From: Nitriliruptoraceae bacterium
GTDB lineage: Bacteria > Actinomycetota > Nitriliruptoria > Nitriliruptorales > Nitriliruptoraceae
NCBI GenBank assembly: GCA_007116505.1
Contig: SKII01000037.1
Span: 1 to 5,099, forward strand
Reading direction: 5' to 3'
Length of the DNA stretch: 5,099 nt
The notes below the pieces were generated by a model that saw only the letters and a list, made by a program, of their open reading frames with translations, had not been told where the DNA came from and did not search any database. Each line of letters begins with the position of its first letter. Position 1 is the stretch's first letter. Position numbers and translations under genes: made by a program. This document shows, piece by piece, positions 1-5,099 of this stretch.

Positions 1-1336
1 CCCGATCCCCGAGCTCATCGCGCGCAAGCGCGACGGTGGCGAGCTGACCGCTGACGAGCTGCGCGGACTCCTCGCCCGCTACCTGGCCGGCGACATGGAC
101 GACGCCCAGATGGCGGCGCTCCTGATGGCCGGCGTGATCCGTGGCTTCTCCGACGACGAGGCCGTGGTGCTCACCGAGGCGTTCGTCGCCTCGGGCGGTC
201 AGGTCGACCTGTCGGGGCTGCGCGGGCCGACGGTCGACAAGCACTCGACGGGCGGCGTGGGGGACACGACGACGTTCGTCGTCGGACCGCTGCTGGCCGC
301 CGCGGGCTGTCAGGTCGCGAAGCTGTCGGGACGCGGGCTCGGCCACACCGGCGGGACGATCGACAAGCTCGAGGCGATCGCCGGGCTTCGGACGGACCTC
401 ACGGTCGCGGAGGTCCACGACCAGGTGGAGCGCATCGGCATCGCCGTCGCAGCGGCCACGTCCGACCTCGTGCCTGCCGACAAGCGGCTGTACGCGCTGC
501 GCGACGTGACGGCGACGGTGCCCTCACGTGCGCTCATCGCATCGAGCGTGATGAGCAAGAAGATCGCCGGCGGGGCGTCCACCGTCGTGCTCGACGTCAA
601 GGCCGGCGACGGCGCGTTCAGCCCCACCGTGGAGGATGCCGCCGCTCTCGCCGAGCTGTGCGTGACCATCGGACGTGCCCACGGTCGGCGCACGGCCGCC
701 CTCGTCACCGACATGTCTCAGCCCCTCGGCGACGCGGTGGGGAACGCGCTCGAGGTCATCGCGGCCGTCGAGGTGCTGCGAGGGCAGGGGAGCGGCCGCC
801 TCCGTGAGGTCTCGCTCGCCCTCGCCGCCGCGACGCTCGAGCTGGTCGGACGCCGGCCGGACGAGGCCCTCGAGGAGGTCACGGCGCTGCTCGATGACGG
901 GAGCGGCCTCGACCGGCTGGCACGCCTCGTCGACGCGCAGGGCGGGGACGCGTCCGTGCTGGACGATCCGCGTGCCGCGCTGCCCGTTGCACCGGTCGTG
1001 CTCGACTGGACCCCTCCTCCGGGTGTCGTCGCGCACCTCGCCTGCCGCCGCCTCGGGGAGATCGCCGGCGCGCTCGGTGCAGGGCGGCAGCGCGCCGGCG
1101 ATCCGGTCGACCCCGCCGTCGGCCTCGAGGTGGCGGTACGGCTCGGCGACGTCGTCGGGGCCGACGGGACCACGGGGGGACGTGCACCGGTCCGTATCCA
1201 TGCCCGCGACGAGGCCGCGGCGCGCCGAGCGGCCGAGGCGCTCGCGGAGGCGGTCCGTACCGGGGCGGACCCCGTCGCGCCCGTCCCGCTCATCCACCGC
1301 CGCATCGGCTTCGCGTCGCGCGGCGAGGGCCGATGA
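1..1336 (+). CDS. deoA: Thymidine / pyrimidine-nucleoside phosphorylase, 5' end cut by window edge
   Basis: Cytosolic salvage enzyme that splits thymidine (and uridine, if it is the broader type) with phosphate into free base and (deoxy)ribose 1-phosphate. The frame is already open at base 2 and gives 444 visible residues. The visible start (PELIARKRDGGEL) matches the family N-terminus, so only a few codons are missing; the ATG at 95 lies inside the helical domain and is not the start. Visible residue numbers: phosphate-binding KHSTGG at 80-85, family signature SGRGLGHTGGTIDKLE at 109-124, pyrimidine-binding Arg167 in LYALRDVT, Ser182 and Lys186 in SVMSKK, then DVKAGDGAF at 198-206 and TDMSQPLG. 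The C-terminal PYNP domain ends in PLIHRRIG. Active-site residues equivalent to E. coli Lys84, Ser86, Ser113, Thr123, Arg171, Ser186 and Lys190 are all present, and length is normal (E. coli about 440). Sequence alone does not separate thymidine-specific DeoA from the broader Pdp type. The stop is TGA at 1334-1336. Confidence 0.95.
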   Translation, partial: PIPELIARKRDGGELTADELRGLLARYLAGDMDDAQMAALLMAGVIRGFSDDEAVVLTEAFVASGGQVDLSGLRGPTVDKHSTGGVGDTTTFVVGPLLAAAGCQVAKLSGRGLGHTGGTIDKLEAIAGLRTDLTVAEVHDQVERIGIAVAAATSDLVPADKRLYALRDVTATVPSRALIASSVMSKKIAGGASTVVLDVKAGDGAFSPTVEDAAALAELCVTIGRAHGRRTAALVTDMSQPLGDAVGNALEVIAAVEVLRGQGSGRLREVSLALAAATLELVGRRPDEALEEVTALLDDGSGLDRLARLVDAQGGDASVLDDPRAALPVAPVVLDWTPPPGVVAHLACRRLGEIAGALGAGRQRAGDPVDPAVGLEVAVRLGDVVGADGTTGGRAPVRIHARDEAAARRAAEALAEAVRTGADPVAPVPLIHRRIGFASRGEGR

Positions 1337-1350
1337 GGGTGCTCGGCGCG

Positions 1351-1369
1351 GCCGACCGCCGCGGTCGGC
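1351..1369 (+). terminator. GC-rich hairpin after deoA: possible terminator or operator
   Basis: A perfect 8-base inverted repeat, GCCGACCG (1351-1358) and CGGTCGGC (1362-1369), with a 3-base CCG loop, lies 14 bases after the deoA stop. No T-run follows, so it is not a classical intrinsic terminator; actinobacteria often rely on hairpins without a U-tract. It also reaches the place where a -35 element for the -10 at 1384 would lie, so a protein-binding palindrome is an alternative. The structure is seen directly; its function is inferred. Confidence 0.45.
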
Positions 1370-1383
1370 GAGGGACGCGGGGC

Positions 1384-1389
1384 TAGGAT
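1384..1389 (+). promoter_or_regulatory. Putative -10 element for the scpA operon
   Basis: TAGGAT at 1384-1389 matches the actinobacterial housekeeping sigma -10 consensus (TAGRRT / TANNNT) at every position. It is in the only intergenic gap, 44 bases before the scpA ATG, and would give a leader of roughly 35-40 bases. No good TTGAC-like -35 is seen at 16-18 bases; the region 1361-1368 reads gcggtcgg and is part of the palindrome. The call rests on the -10 and its position only. Confidence 0.45.
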
Positions 1390-1421
1390 GCTCTCGGCCA
1401 GAGGCCCAGCACCATCCCACC

Positions 1422-1427
1422 GAGGAG
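1422..1427 (+). promoter_or_regulatory. Ribosome binding site of scpA
   Basis: GAGGAG lies 6 bases before the ATG at 1434. It decides the scpA start, because the same reading frame is open far upstream as a shadow over deoA. Confidence 0.8.
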
Positions 1428-1433
1428 CACCGC

Positions 1434-2282
1434 ATGACGTACCAGGTGCAGCTCGACGTCTTCCAGGGCCCCTTCGACCTCCTCCTCCATCTCATCTCCC
1501 GGAGGCAGGTCGAGGTCACCGAGATCGACCTCGCCGACATCACCGCCGACTACCTCCGCACGCTGCGCGATGGCATCGAGCAGGTCGACCTCGAGTCGGC
1601 GACCCGCTTCCTCATGGTGGCCGCGACCCTCATCGAGCTGAAGGCGGCGCGCCTGCTCCCGGTCGAGCAGCGCGAGGAGGTGGAGGACCTCCTCGGGGAG
1701 GCGCGCGACCGGCTCTACGCCCGCCTGCTCGAGTACCAGGCGTTCCGCGACCTCGCCGGGGTGATGCGGGAGCGCTTCGAGGACGGCGCGTGGCGCCTCG
1801 GGCGTGAGGCCGCACCGGAGCCGTGGATGCTGCGCGTCCTCCCACCGGTCTCCATCCCGCTGTCACCGGCCGAGCTGGCGCTGCTCGCCGCCCGGGTCAG
1901 CGCGCCGACACCGGAGGCGCCCGTCGACCTCCAGCACATCCGCCGCGCGACCATCACGGTGAAGGAGGCCGCGGAGCTCGTCCTCGCGGTCCTCGACGAC
2001 GACCGCGTCCTGACCTTCCCCGAGCTCGCCTCGGGGCGTTCGCGCACGGACCGCGTCGCCCTGTTCCTCTCGATCCTCGAGCTGTTCAAGGTCGGTGCCA
2101 TCGACCTCGAGCAGCCCCGTGGGGACGCGCTCGCGATCTCCGTCCGCGGCAGCGTCAGCGGCGCGGCGCTCCTGCTCGAGCGGCTCGACGCGTCCCTCGA
2201 GGCGTCGCTCGACGGGACGGACGCCGACGCGCCGGTCGCGGCTGCGGAGCAGCTCGTCGGTGCCGGGGGAGGGGTCCGATGA
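1434..2282 (+). CDS. scpA: Segregation and condensation protein A (kleisin of Smc-ScpAB)
   Basis: Bridges the two Smc ATPase heads and binds a ScpB dimer in the bacterial condensin, which loads on and compacts the chromosome. The product has 282 residues. The N-terminal helical domain opens with FQGPFDLLLHLI (10-21), the ScpA hallmark. LIELKAARLLP at 66-76 and LLEYQAF at 98-104 are also typical family blocks. A variable, Pro/Ala-rich central stretch follows, then the C-terminal winged helix with VALFLSILELFK at 208-219. The last ~40 residues are an Ala/Leu/Asp-rich tail past the winged helix, so the protein is slightly longer than B. subtilis ScpA (about 250). The ATG is chosen for its Shine-Dalgarno site at 1422-1427 and because the conserved N-terminus begins directly after it; the open frame running back to 675 is a shadow of deoA. 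Its TGA overlaps the scpB ATG (ATGA). Confidence 0.96.
   Translation: MTYQVQLDVFQGPFDLLLHLISRRQVEVTEIDLADITADYLRTLRDGIEQVDLESATRFLMVAATLIELKAARLLPVEQREEVEDLLGEARDRLYARLLEYQAFRDLAGVMRERFEDGAWRLGREAAPEPWMLRVLPPVSIPLSPAELALLAARVSAPTPEAPVDLQHIRRATITVKEAAELVLAVLDDDRVLTFPELASGRSRTDRVALFLSILELFKVGAIDLEQPRGDALAISVRGSVSGAALLLERLDASLEASLDGTDADAPVAAAEQLVGAGGGVR
2268..2272 (+). promoter_or_regulatory. Ribosome binding site of scpB inside the scpA end
   Basis: GGAGG within a G-rich run (2265-2274), 6 bases before the ATG at 2279. It sits in the last scpA codons and supports the overlapping start over the upstream open frame that reaches back to 1823. Confidence 0.75.
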
Positions 2283-3331
2283 GCGGCCACGACGCGACGA
2301 CGACGCCCGCCGAGGTCACAGGGACGACCGACCACGATCAGGCCGCCCCGTCCCAGCTCCCCGCGCTCGAGGTCGACGATGAGGGGCTCCGGCGCGGGAT
2401 CGGCGCCGTGCTGTTCATCAGCGACGAGCCGGTCGGGGCGCAGGTCCTCTCGGAGACGCTCGGGGTCGACCCCGAGCGGGTCGAGGCGGCGCTGCACGAG
2501 CTCGCTGCGGCGACGTCGGACGCCACGCTCGGCTTCGAGCTCCGTGAGGTCGCTGGGGGCTGGCGGCTGCTGACGGCTCCCTCCGCCCGCGACGTCCTGG
2601 AGCGCTGGCTCATCGGCGCACGTCATGGGAGGCTCACCCAGGCGGCCCTCGAGACCCTCGCCGTCGTCGCGTACCGGCAGCCGATCGCGCGGGCGACCAT
2701 CGGGGAGATCCGTGGTGTGAACCCCGACGGCGCGCTCCGCAGCCTCGTCTCCCGCGGTCTCGTCACCGAGGTCGGGCGGGAGGACGGCCCGGGTCAGGCG
2801 GTGCTCTTCGGGACGACGCGCGAGTTCCTCGAGCGGATGGGGCTGCGCTCCCTCGACGAGTTGCCGCCCGTGCCCCCGTACCTGCCGGACGGGCCGGCCC
2901 CCGACGAGCCCGACGCGAGCGGCCTCGCCGACCTGCGTCGCCGGCTCCGTGATGGGAGCGCGAGGCTCGGCCAGCGGGCGGACGGGACGGACGGGACCGA
3001 GGGGGAGGGCCCAGGGACAGGGGTGTCCGGAGCACCGCTCATCGGCGCGGGCGCGCAGCTGCGCGCGGCAGGGGCGATGGAGGACTCGGACGACGAGGAC
3101 CTCGACGTGATGCCTGCTCCGGTCGTGCGGCAGCGTCCGGCCGACGACGGCACGATGGGGGCGCTCTCCGAGCGGCTCGAGCAGGCCGCCCGCAGCGCGA
3201 TGGGACGGCTGCGGAACCTTCGTACGGAGCAGGCTGCGGCCGAGGCCGACGATGATGCGTCGGACGGGGCGCCGACCGACGAGCCCGTCGACAGCGGACG
3301 GCCGGACGAGGATGGGGTCCACGATGGCTGA
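2279..3331 (+). CDS. scpB: Segregation and condensation protein B with long acidic C-terminal tail
   Basis: Kite subunit of Smc-ScpAB; dimerises through tandem winged helices and grips the middle of ScpA. The product has 350 residues, against about 200 for B. subtilis ScpB. Residues 1-35 are a polar, Thr/Asp-rich leader. The first winged helix runs from about 36 (GLRRGIGAVLFISDEPV). The second has the family signature LTQAALETLAVVAYRQPI from 119, then IRGVNPDGALRSL, GQAVLFGTT and a closing LPPVPPYLP at 195-203. Residues 205-350 are an extra, apparently disordered tail rich in Asp, Gly, Pro and Ala. It contains a DGT-DGT duplication (235-240), an acidic patch MEDSDDEDLD (267-276) and one predicted amphipathic helix (293-323). 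The core is confident and the tail function is unknown. The tail is real coding sequence in one unbroken frame whose end carries the start of the next gene. The start overlaps scpA by 4 bases. Confidence 0.95.
   Translation: MSGHDATTTPAEVTGTTDHDQAAPSQLPALEVDDEGLRRGIGAVLFISDEPVGAQVLSETLGVDPERVEAALHELAAATSDATLGFELREVAGGWRLLTAPSARDVLERWLIGARHGRLTQAALETLAVVAYRQPIARATIGEIRGVNPDGALRSLVSRGLVTEVGREDGPGQAVLFGTTREFLERMGLRSLDELPPVPPYLPDGPAPDEPDASGLADLRRRLRDGSARLGQRADGTDGTEGEGPGTGVSGAPLIGAGAQLRAAGAMEDSDDEDLDVMPAPVVRQRPADDGTMGALSERLEQAARSAMGRLRNLRTEQAAAEADDDASDGAPTDEPVDSGRPDEDGVHDG
2979..2997 (+). repeat. Short 9-base tandem duplication in scpB tail
   Basis: GGACGGGAC occurs twice in direct succession at 2980-2988 and 2989-2997, with one more matching base on the left. 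It is in phase with scpB and encodes the duplicated tripeptide Asp-Gly-Thr. Being a multiple of three, the unit can expand or contract without a frameshift. Confidence 0.7.
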
Positions 3332-4058
3332 TCGTCTGCAGAAGGTCATGGCCGCGGCGGGGATCGCGTCCCGCCGCGCGTCGGAGCTGTTGATCAGCGC
3401 CGGTCGTGTGACCGTGAACGGTCGAGTGGCCACCCTCGGTGACCGCGTCGACGTCGACGAGGACGTCGTGGAGGTCGACGGGGAGCGCGTCATCGTCGAC
3501 ACGACGCTGCGCTACCTCATGCTGAACAAGCCGCAGGGTGTCGTGTCGACCACGAGCGACCCGCAGGGTCGGCCGACGGTCATGGACCTCGTCAACCTCG
3601 AGGAGCGGCTCTACCCGGTCGGCCGGCTCGACCAGGACACCGAGGGGCTGCTGCTGCTCACCAACGACGGCGAGCTCGCGAACCGTCTGCTCCACCCCTC
3701 GTTCGGGGTCGAGCGCACGTACCTCGCGCTGGTCCCCGGCCCGGTCCGCCGCGAGGCGATGCGGAGCCTGACCGAGGGCGTCGAGCTCGACGACGGTCCG
3801 GCACGTCCCCGGCGTGTGCGCACGGTCGAGGAGCATCGTGGCAAGGCGCTCATCGAGATCGTCATGACCGAGGGGCGCAAGCGCGAGGTGCGCCGCATGC
3901 TCGCGGCGGTCGGCCTGCCGGTCGAGCGGCTCGCGCGTGTCGCGTACGGTGGCGTCGAGCTCGGGGACCTGCGCCAGGGCAAGTGGCGCTTCCTGGACCG
4001 CACGGAGATCGCGCGGCTGCACGCCGCCGCCGGGACCCCGCTCGAGGAGCAGCCATGA
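3324..4058 (+). CDS. rluB: RsuA/RluB-family rRNA pseudouridine synthase
   Basis: Converts a specific uridine of ribosomal RNA to pseudouridine; E. coli RluB acts on 23S U2605, its paralogue RsuA on 16S U516. The product has 244 residues. An S4 RNA-binding domain comes first (RLQKVMAAAGIASRRASELL from residue 4, then VTVNGRV). The catalytic domain follows: LNKPQGVVS at 67-75, the active-site motif GRLDQDTEGLLLLTNDG at 100-116 with catalytic Asp103, and the conserved EGRKREVRRML at 183-193. The ATG at 3324 is preferred because the S4 domain starts directly there and a G-rich site (3314-3317) lies 6 bases upstream. An in-frame ATG at 3312 would add four residues but has GAGG abutting it with no spacing. 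It overlaps scpB by 8 bases. Sitting directly after scpAB is a common arrangement (for example in Mycobacterium) and favours RluB, but the exact target uridine cannot be read from sequence. Confidence 0.93.
   Translation: MADRLQKVMAAAGIASRRASELLISAGRVTVNGRVATLGDRVDVDEDVVEVDGERVIVDTTLRYLMLNKPQGVVSTTSDPQGRPTVMDLVNLEERLYPVGRLDQDTEGLLLLTNDGELANRLLHPSFGVERTYLALVPGPVRREAMRSLTEGVELDDGPARPRRVRTVEEHRGKALIEIVMTEGRKREVRRMLAAVGLPVERLARVAYGGVELGDLRQGKWRFLDRTEIARLHAAAGTPLEEQP
4044..4049 (+). promoter_or_regulatory. Ribosome binding site of aroH inside the rluB end
   Basis: GAGGAG, 5 bases before the ATG at 4055, within the final codons of the pseudouridine synthase gene. It supports this start over the upstream in-frame ATG at 3983. 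Confidence 0.75.
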
Positions 4059-4426
4059 GCGACGCGCGCGTCAGGGCCGTCCGAGGTGCGACGACGGTCG
4101 ACAGCGACACGCGCGACGAGGTCATCGCCCGCACGCGCGAGCTCGTCCAGGCCGTCGTCGAGCGCAACACGATCGATCCCGACGACCTCATCTCCATCCT
4201 CTTCACCGCGACGGACGACATCCGCAGCGCGTTCCCGGCCGAGGCGGCGCGTGAGGCGGGGTTCACGCACGTGCCGCTGATGTGCGCCCGCGAGCTCGAC
4301 ATCGTCGACGGCATCGAGCGCTGCATCCGCGTCATGGTCCACCTGCACACGACGAGGACGACCGCGGAGCTGCGGCACCCCTACCTGCACGGTGCACGGC
4401 AGCTGCGCACCGACCTGCCCGAGTGA
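4055..4426 (+). CDS. aroH: Chorismate mutase, monofunctional AroH class
   Basis: Rearranges chorismate to prephenate, the branch point to tyrosine and phenylalanine; the AroH class is a small trimeric alpha/beta enzyme unrelated to the more common helical AroQ class. The product has 123 residues (B. subtilis AroH 127) and aligns nearly end to end: RAVRGATTV near the N-terminus, FPAEAAREAGF, VPLMCARELD, CIRVMVH, HPYLHGARQLRTDL. Active-site equivalents are present: Arg10 (B. subtilis Arg7), Phe60 (Phe57), Cys77 (Cys75), Glu80 (Glu78), Arg92 (Arg90), Tyr110 (Tyr108) and Arg118 (Arg116). One difference is Glu63 where B. subtilis has Lys60. The ATG overlaps the upstream stop as ATGA, and the next gene encodes the enzyme that uses its product. 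It probably acts as a free cytosolic trimer, or with TyrA; the latter is inference. Confidence 0.95.
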   Translation: MSDARVRAVRGATTVDSDTRDEVIARTRELVQAVVERNTIDPDDLISILFTATDDIRSAFPAEAAREAGFTHVPLMCARELDIVDGIERCIRVMVHLHTTRTTAELRHPYLHGARQLRTDLPE

Positions 4427-5099
4427 GCGCGGCGCAGGACACGTCGCGCGGACCGGTCGCCGTCTGCGGCGGCGGCCTCATCGGCCCCTCGCTCACGCTC
4501 GCGCTCGCGGCTGGCGGACGTCGGGTCCGGGTCCACGACCGGGACGAGGACGTCCGCGCCGTCCTCCGGTCCCTGCTGAAGGGGGCCGGGGACATCGCGT
4601 CCGTCCACGAGACGTGGGAGGAGGCCGCGACGGGGGCGGCGCTCGTGATCGCCGCCGTCCCGCCCCCAGCGATCCCCGATGTGCTCGCGGCGGGTGCGGA
4701 GGTCGCGCTGTCCGACGCGGTCCTCACCGACGTGGCCGGAGTCAAGGCGCCCGTCGTCGGGTCGGTCGTCGCACGTGTCGGTCACGAGGTCGCCGCCCGC
4801 TTCGTCGGCGGCCATCCGATGGCGGGCAGCGAGCGCAGCGGCCCCTCGGCGGGTGACGCGCGGCTCTTCAGTGGCGCGACGTGGGTCCTGACCCCGACCG
4901 CGACGACCTCCGACGACGTCCTCGCGGAGGCGACCGCACTGGCGCGGGACCTTGGAGCCCGCGTGCTCGTGCTCGGTCCGGAGGAGCACGACACGATCGT
5001 CGGGCTCGTCAGCCACCTGCCGCAGCTCGTCGCGTCCGTCCTGGCGGACGTCGCGGCCGACGCGCTCGGGTCGCAGCGCGACGCCGTCATGGCCGTCGC
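4423..5099 (+). CDS. tyrA: Prephenate dehydrogenase, 3' end cut by window edge
   Basis: Oxidatively decarboxylates prephenate to 4-hydroxyphenylpyruvate with NAD(P)+, the step leading to tyrosine. Translation from the GTG at 4423 is open to the window end, giving 225 complete codons. An N-terminal Rossmann fold has GGGLIGPSL (16-24, GxGxxG) and, after the second strand, HDRD (38-41), whose Asp39 suggests NAD+. TDVAGVK is at 102-108, where Gly106 replaces the usual Ser. GGHPMAGSE carries the active-site His131, and SHLPQ carries His198, matching the conserved His of the dimerisation domain. The substrate-binding Arg seen in the A. aeolicus and E. coli enzymes, and any C-terminal ACT domain, lie beyond the window. 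The GTG overlaps the aroH stop (GTGA). No Shine-Dalgarno site precedes it, and no ATG is available near the conserved N-terminus. Arogenate use or NADP+ preference cannot be excluded. Confidence 0.93.
   Translation, partial: MSAAQDTSRGPVAVCGGGLIGPSLTLALAAGGRRVRVHDRDEDVRAVLRSLLKGAGDIASVHETWEEAATGAALVIAAVPPPAIPDVLAAGAEVALSDAVLTDVAGVKAPVVGSVVARVGHEVAARFVGGHPMAGSERSGPSAGDARLFSGATWVLTPTATTSDDVLAEATALARDLGARVLVLGPEEHDTIVGLVSHLPQLVASVLADVAADALGSQRDAVMAV

Noticed and set aside
1396..1406. Small GGCC-AGA-GGCC inverted repeat in the scpA leader
   Set aside because: Only four base pairs, expected often by chance at this GC content, with no further structure around it.
675..1433. Upstream extension of the scpA frame (possible longer protein fused to ScpA)
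   Set aside because: The extra sequence is Arg/Ser/Pro-rich and overlaps deoA in another frame. The conserved ScpA N-terminus and a Shine-Dalgarno site mark 1434 as the start.
524..1543. Minus-strand open frame (339 codons) opposite deoA and the intergenic gap
   Set aside because: No domain recognisable; it spans the deoA end, the promoter gap and the scpA start, which all read sensibly on the plus strand.
1823..2278. Upstream extension of the scpB frame over scpA
   Set aside because: Composition is that of a shadow frame; a strong ribosome site and the ATGA junction support 2279.
1715..3502. Long minus-strand open frame (595 codons) opposite scpA, scpB and the start of rluB
   Set aside because: Arg/Pro/Ser-rich, no recognisable domain, and it covers three well-supported genes. 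Long antisense open frames are expected in DNA this GC-rich.
3039..4022. Minus-strand open frame (327 codons) opposite rluB
   Set aside because: Low-complexity composition typical of a shadow frame; the plus strand holds clear S4 and pseudouridine-synthase motifs.
4392..4856. Plus-strand open frame (154 codons) over the start of tyrA
   Set aside because: Arg/Gly-rich shadow; the frame starting with GTG at 4423 contains the GxGxxG and HPMAGSE motifs of prephenate dehydrogenase.
1..5099. Search by eye for tRNA, rRNA, CRISPR repeats, insertion-sequence ends, transposase or integrase motifs, and toxin-antitoxin pairs
   Set aside because: None seen; the window is filled by housekeeping genes apart from the 97-base gap.

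Overview
This is a very GC-rich (by eye about 70% or more), densely coding window. Every gene lies on the plus strand, and almost every third codon position is G or C. The gene order condensin scpA - scpB - RsuA/RluB-family pseudouridine synthase - chorismate mutase - prephenate dehydrogenase, together with base composition, points to an actinobacterium, perhaps a deep-branching lineage. The lineage is inference; no rRNA or other taxonomic marker is present.

Layout. Bases 1-1336 hold a thymidine/pyrimidine-nucleoside phosphorylase that lacks only its first few codons. A 97-base gap follows, the only intergenic space in the window. It holds a GC-rich hairpin, a sequence matching the actinobacterial -10 element and a Shine-Dalgarno site. 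From 1434 to the right edge five genes run without a gap: scpA (1434-2282), scpB (2279-3331), an rluB-like gene (3324-4058), an AroH-class chorismate mutase (4055-4426) and tyrA (from a GTG at 4423, cut by the window end). All four junctions overlap (4, 8, 4 and 4 bases), so this looks like one translationally coupled transcript.

How the genes fit together. ScpA and ScpB are the kleisin and kite subunits of the bacterial Smc condensin, which organises and helps segregate the chromosome. The third gene should modify a uridine in ribosomal RNA. The last two encode consecutive enzymes of tyrosine synthesis, chorismate to prephenate to 4-hydroxyphenylpyruvate. The upstream phosphorylase belongs to nucleoside salvage and appears to be a separate unit.

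This is mainly a housekeeping region. I see no mobile element, CRISPR array, RNA gene, toxin-antitoxin pair or defence system, and no evidence of a new system. The points worth a second look are the long disordered C-terminal tail of ScpB with one predicted helix, the start of tyrA without a Shine-Dalgarno site, a Ser-to-Gly change at a normally conserved TyrA position, and the palindrome beside the putative scpA promoter.
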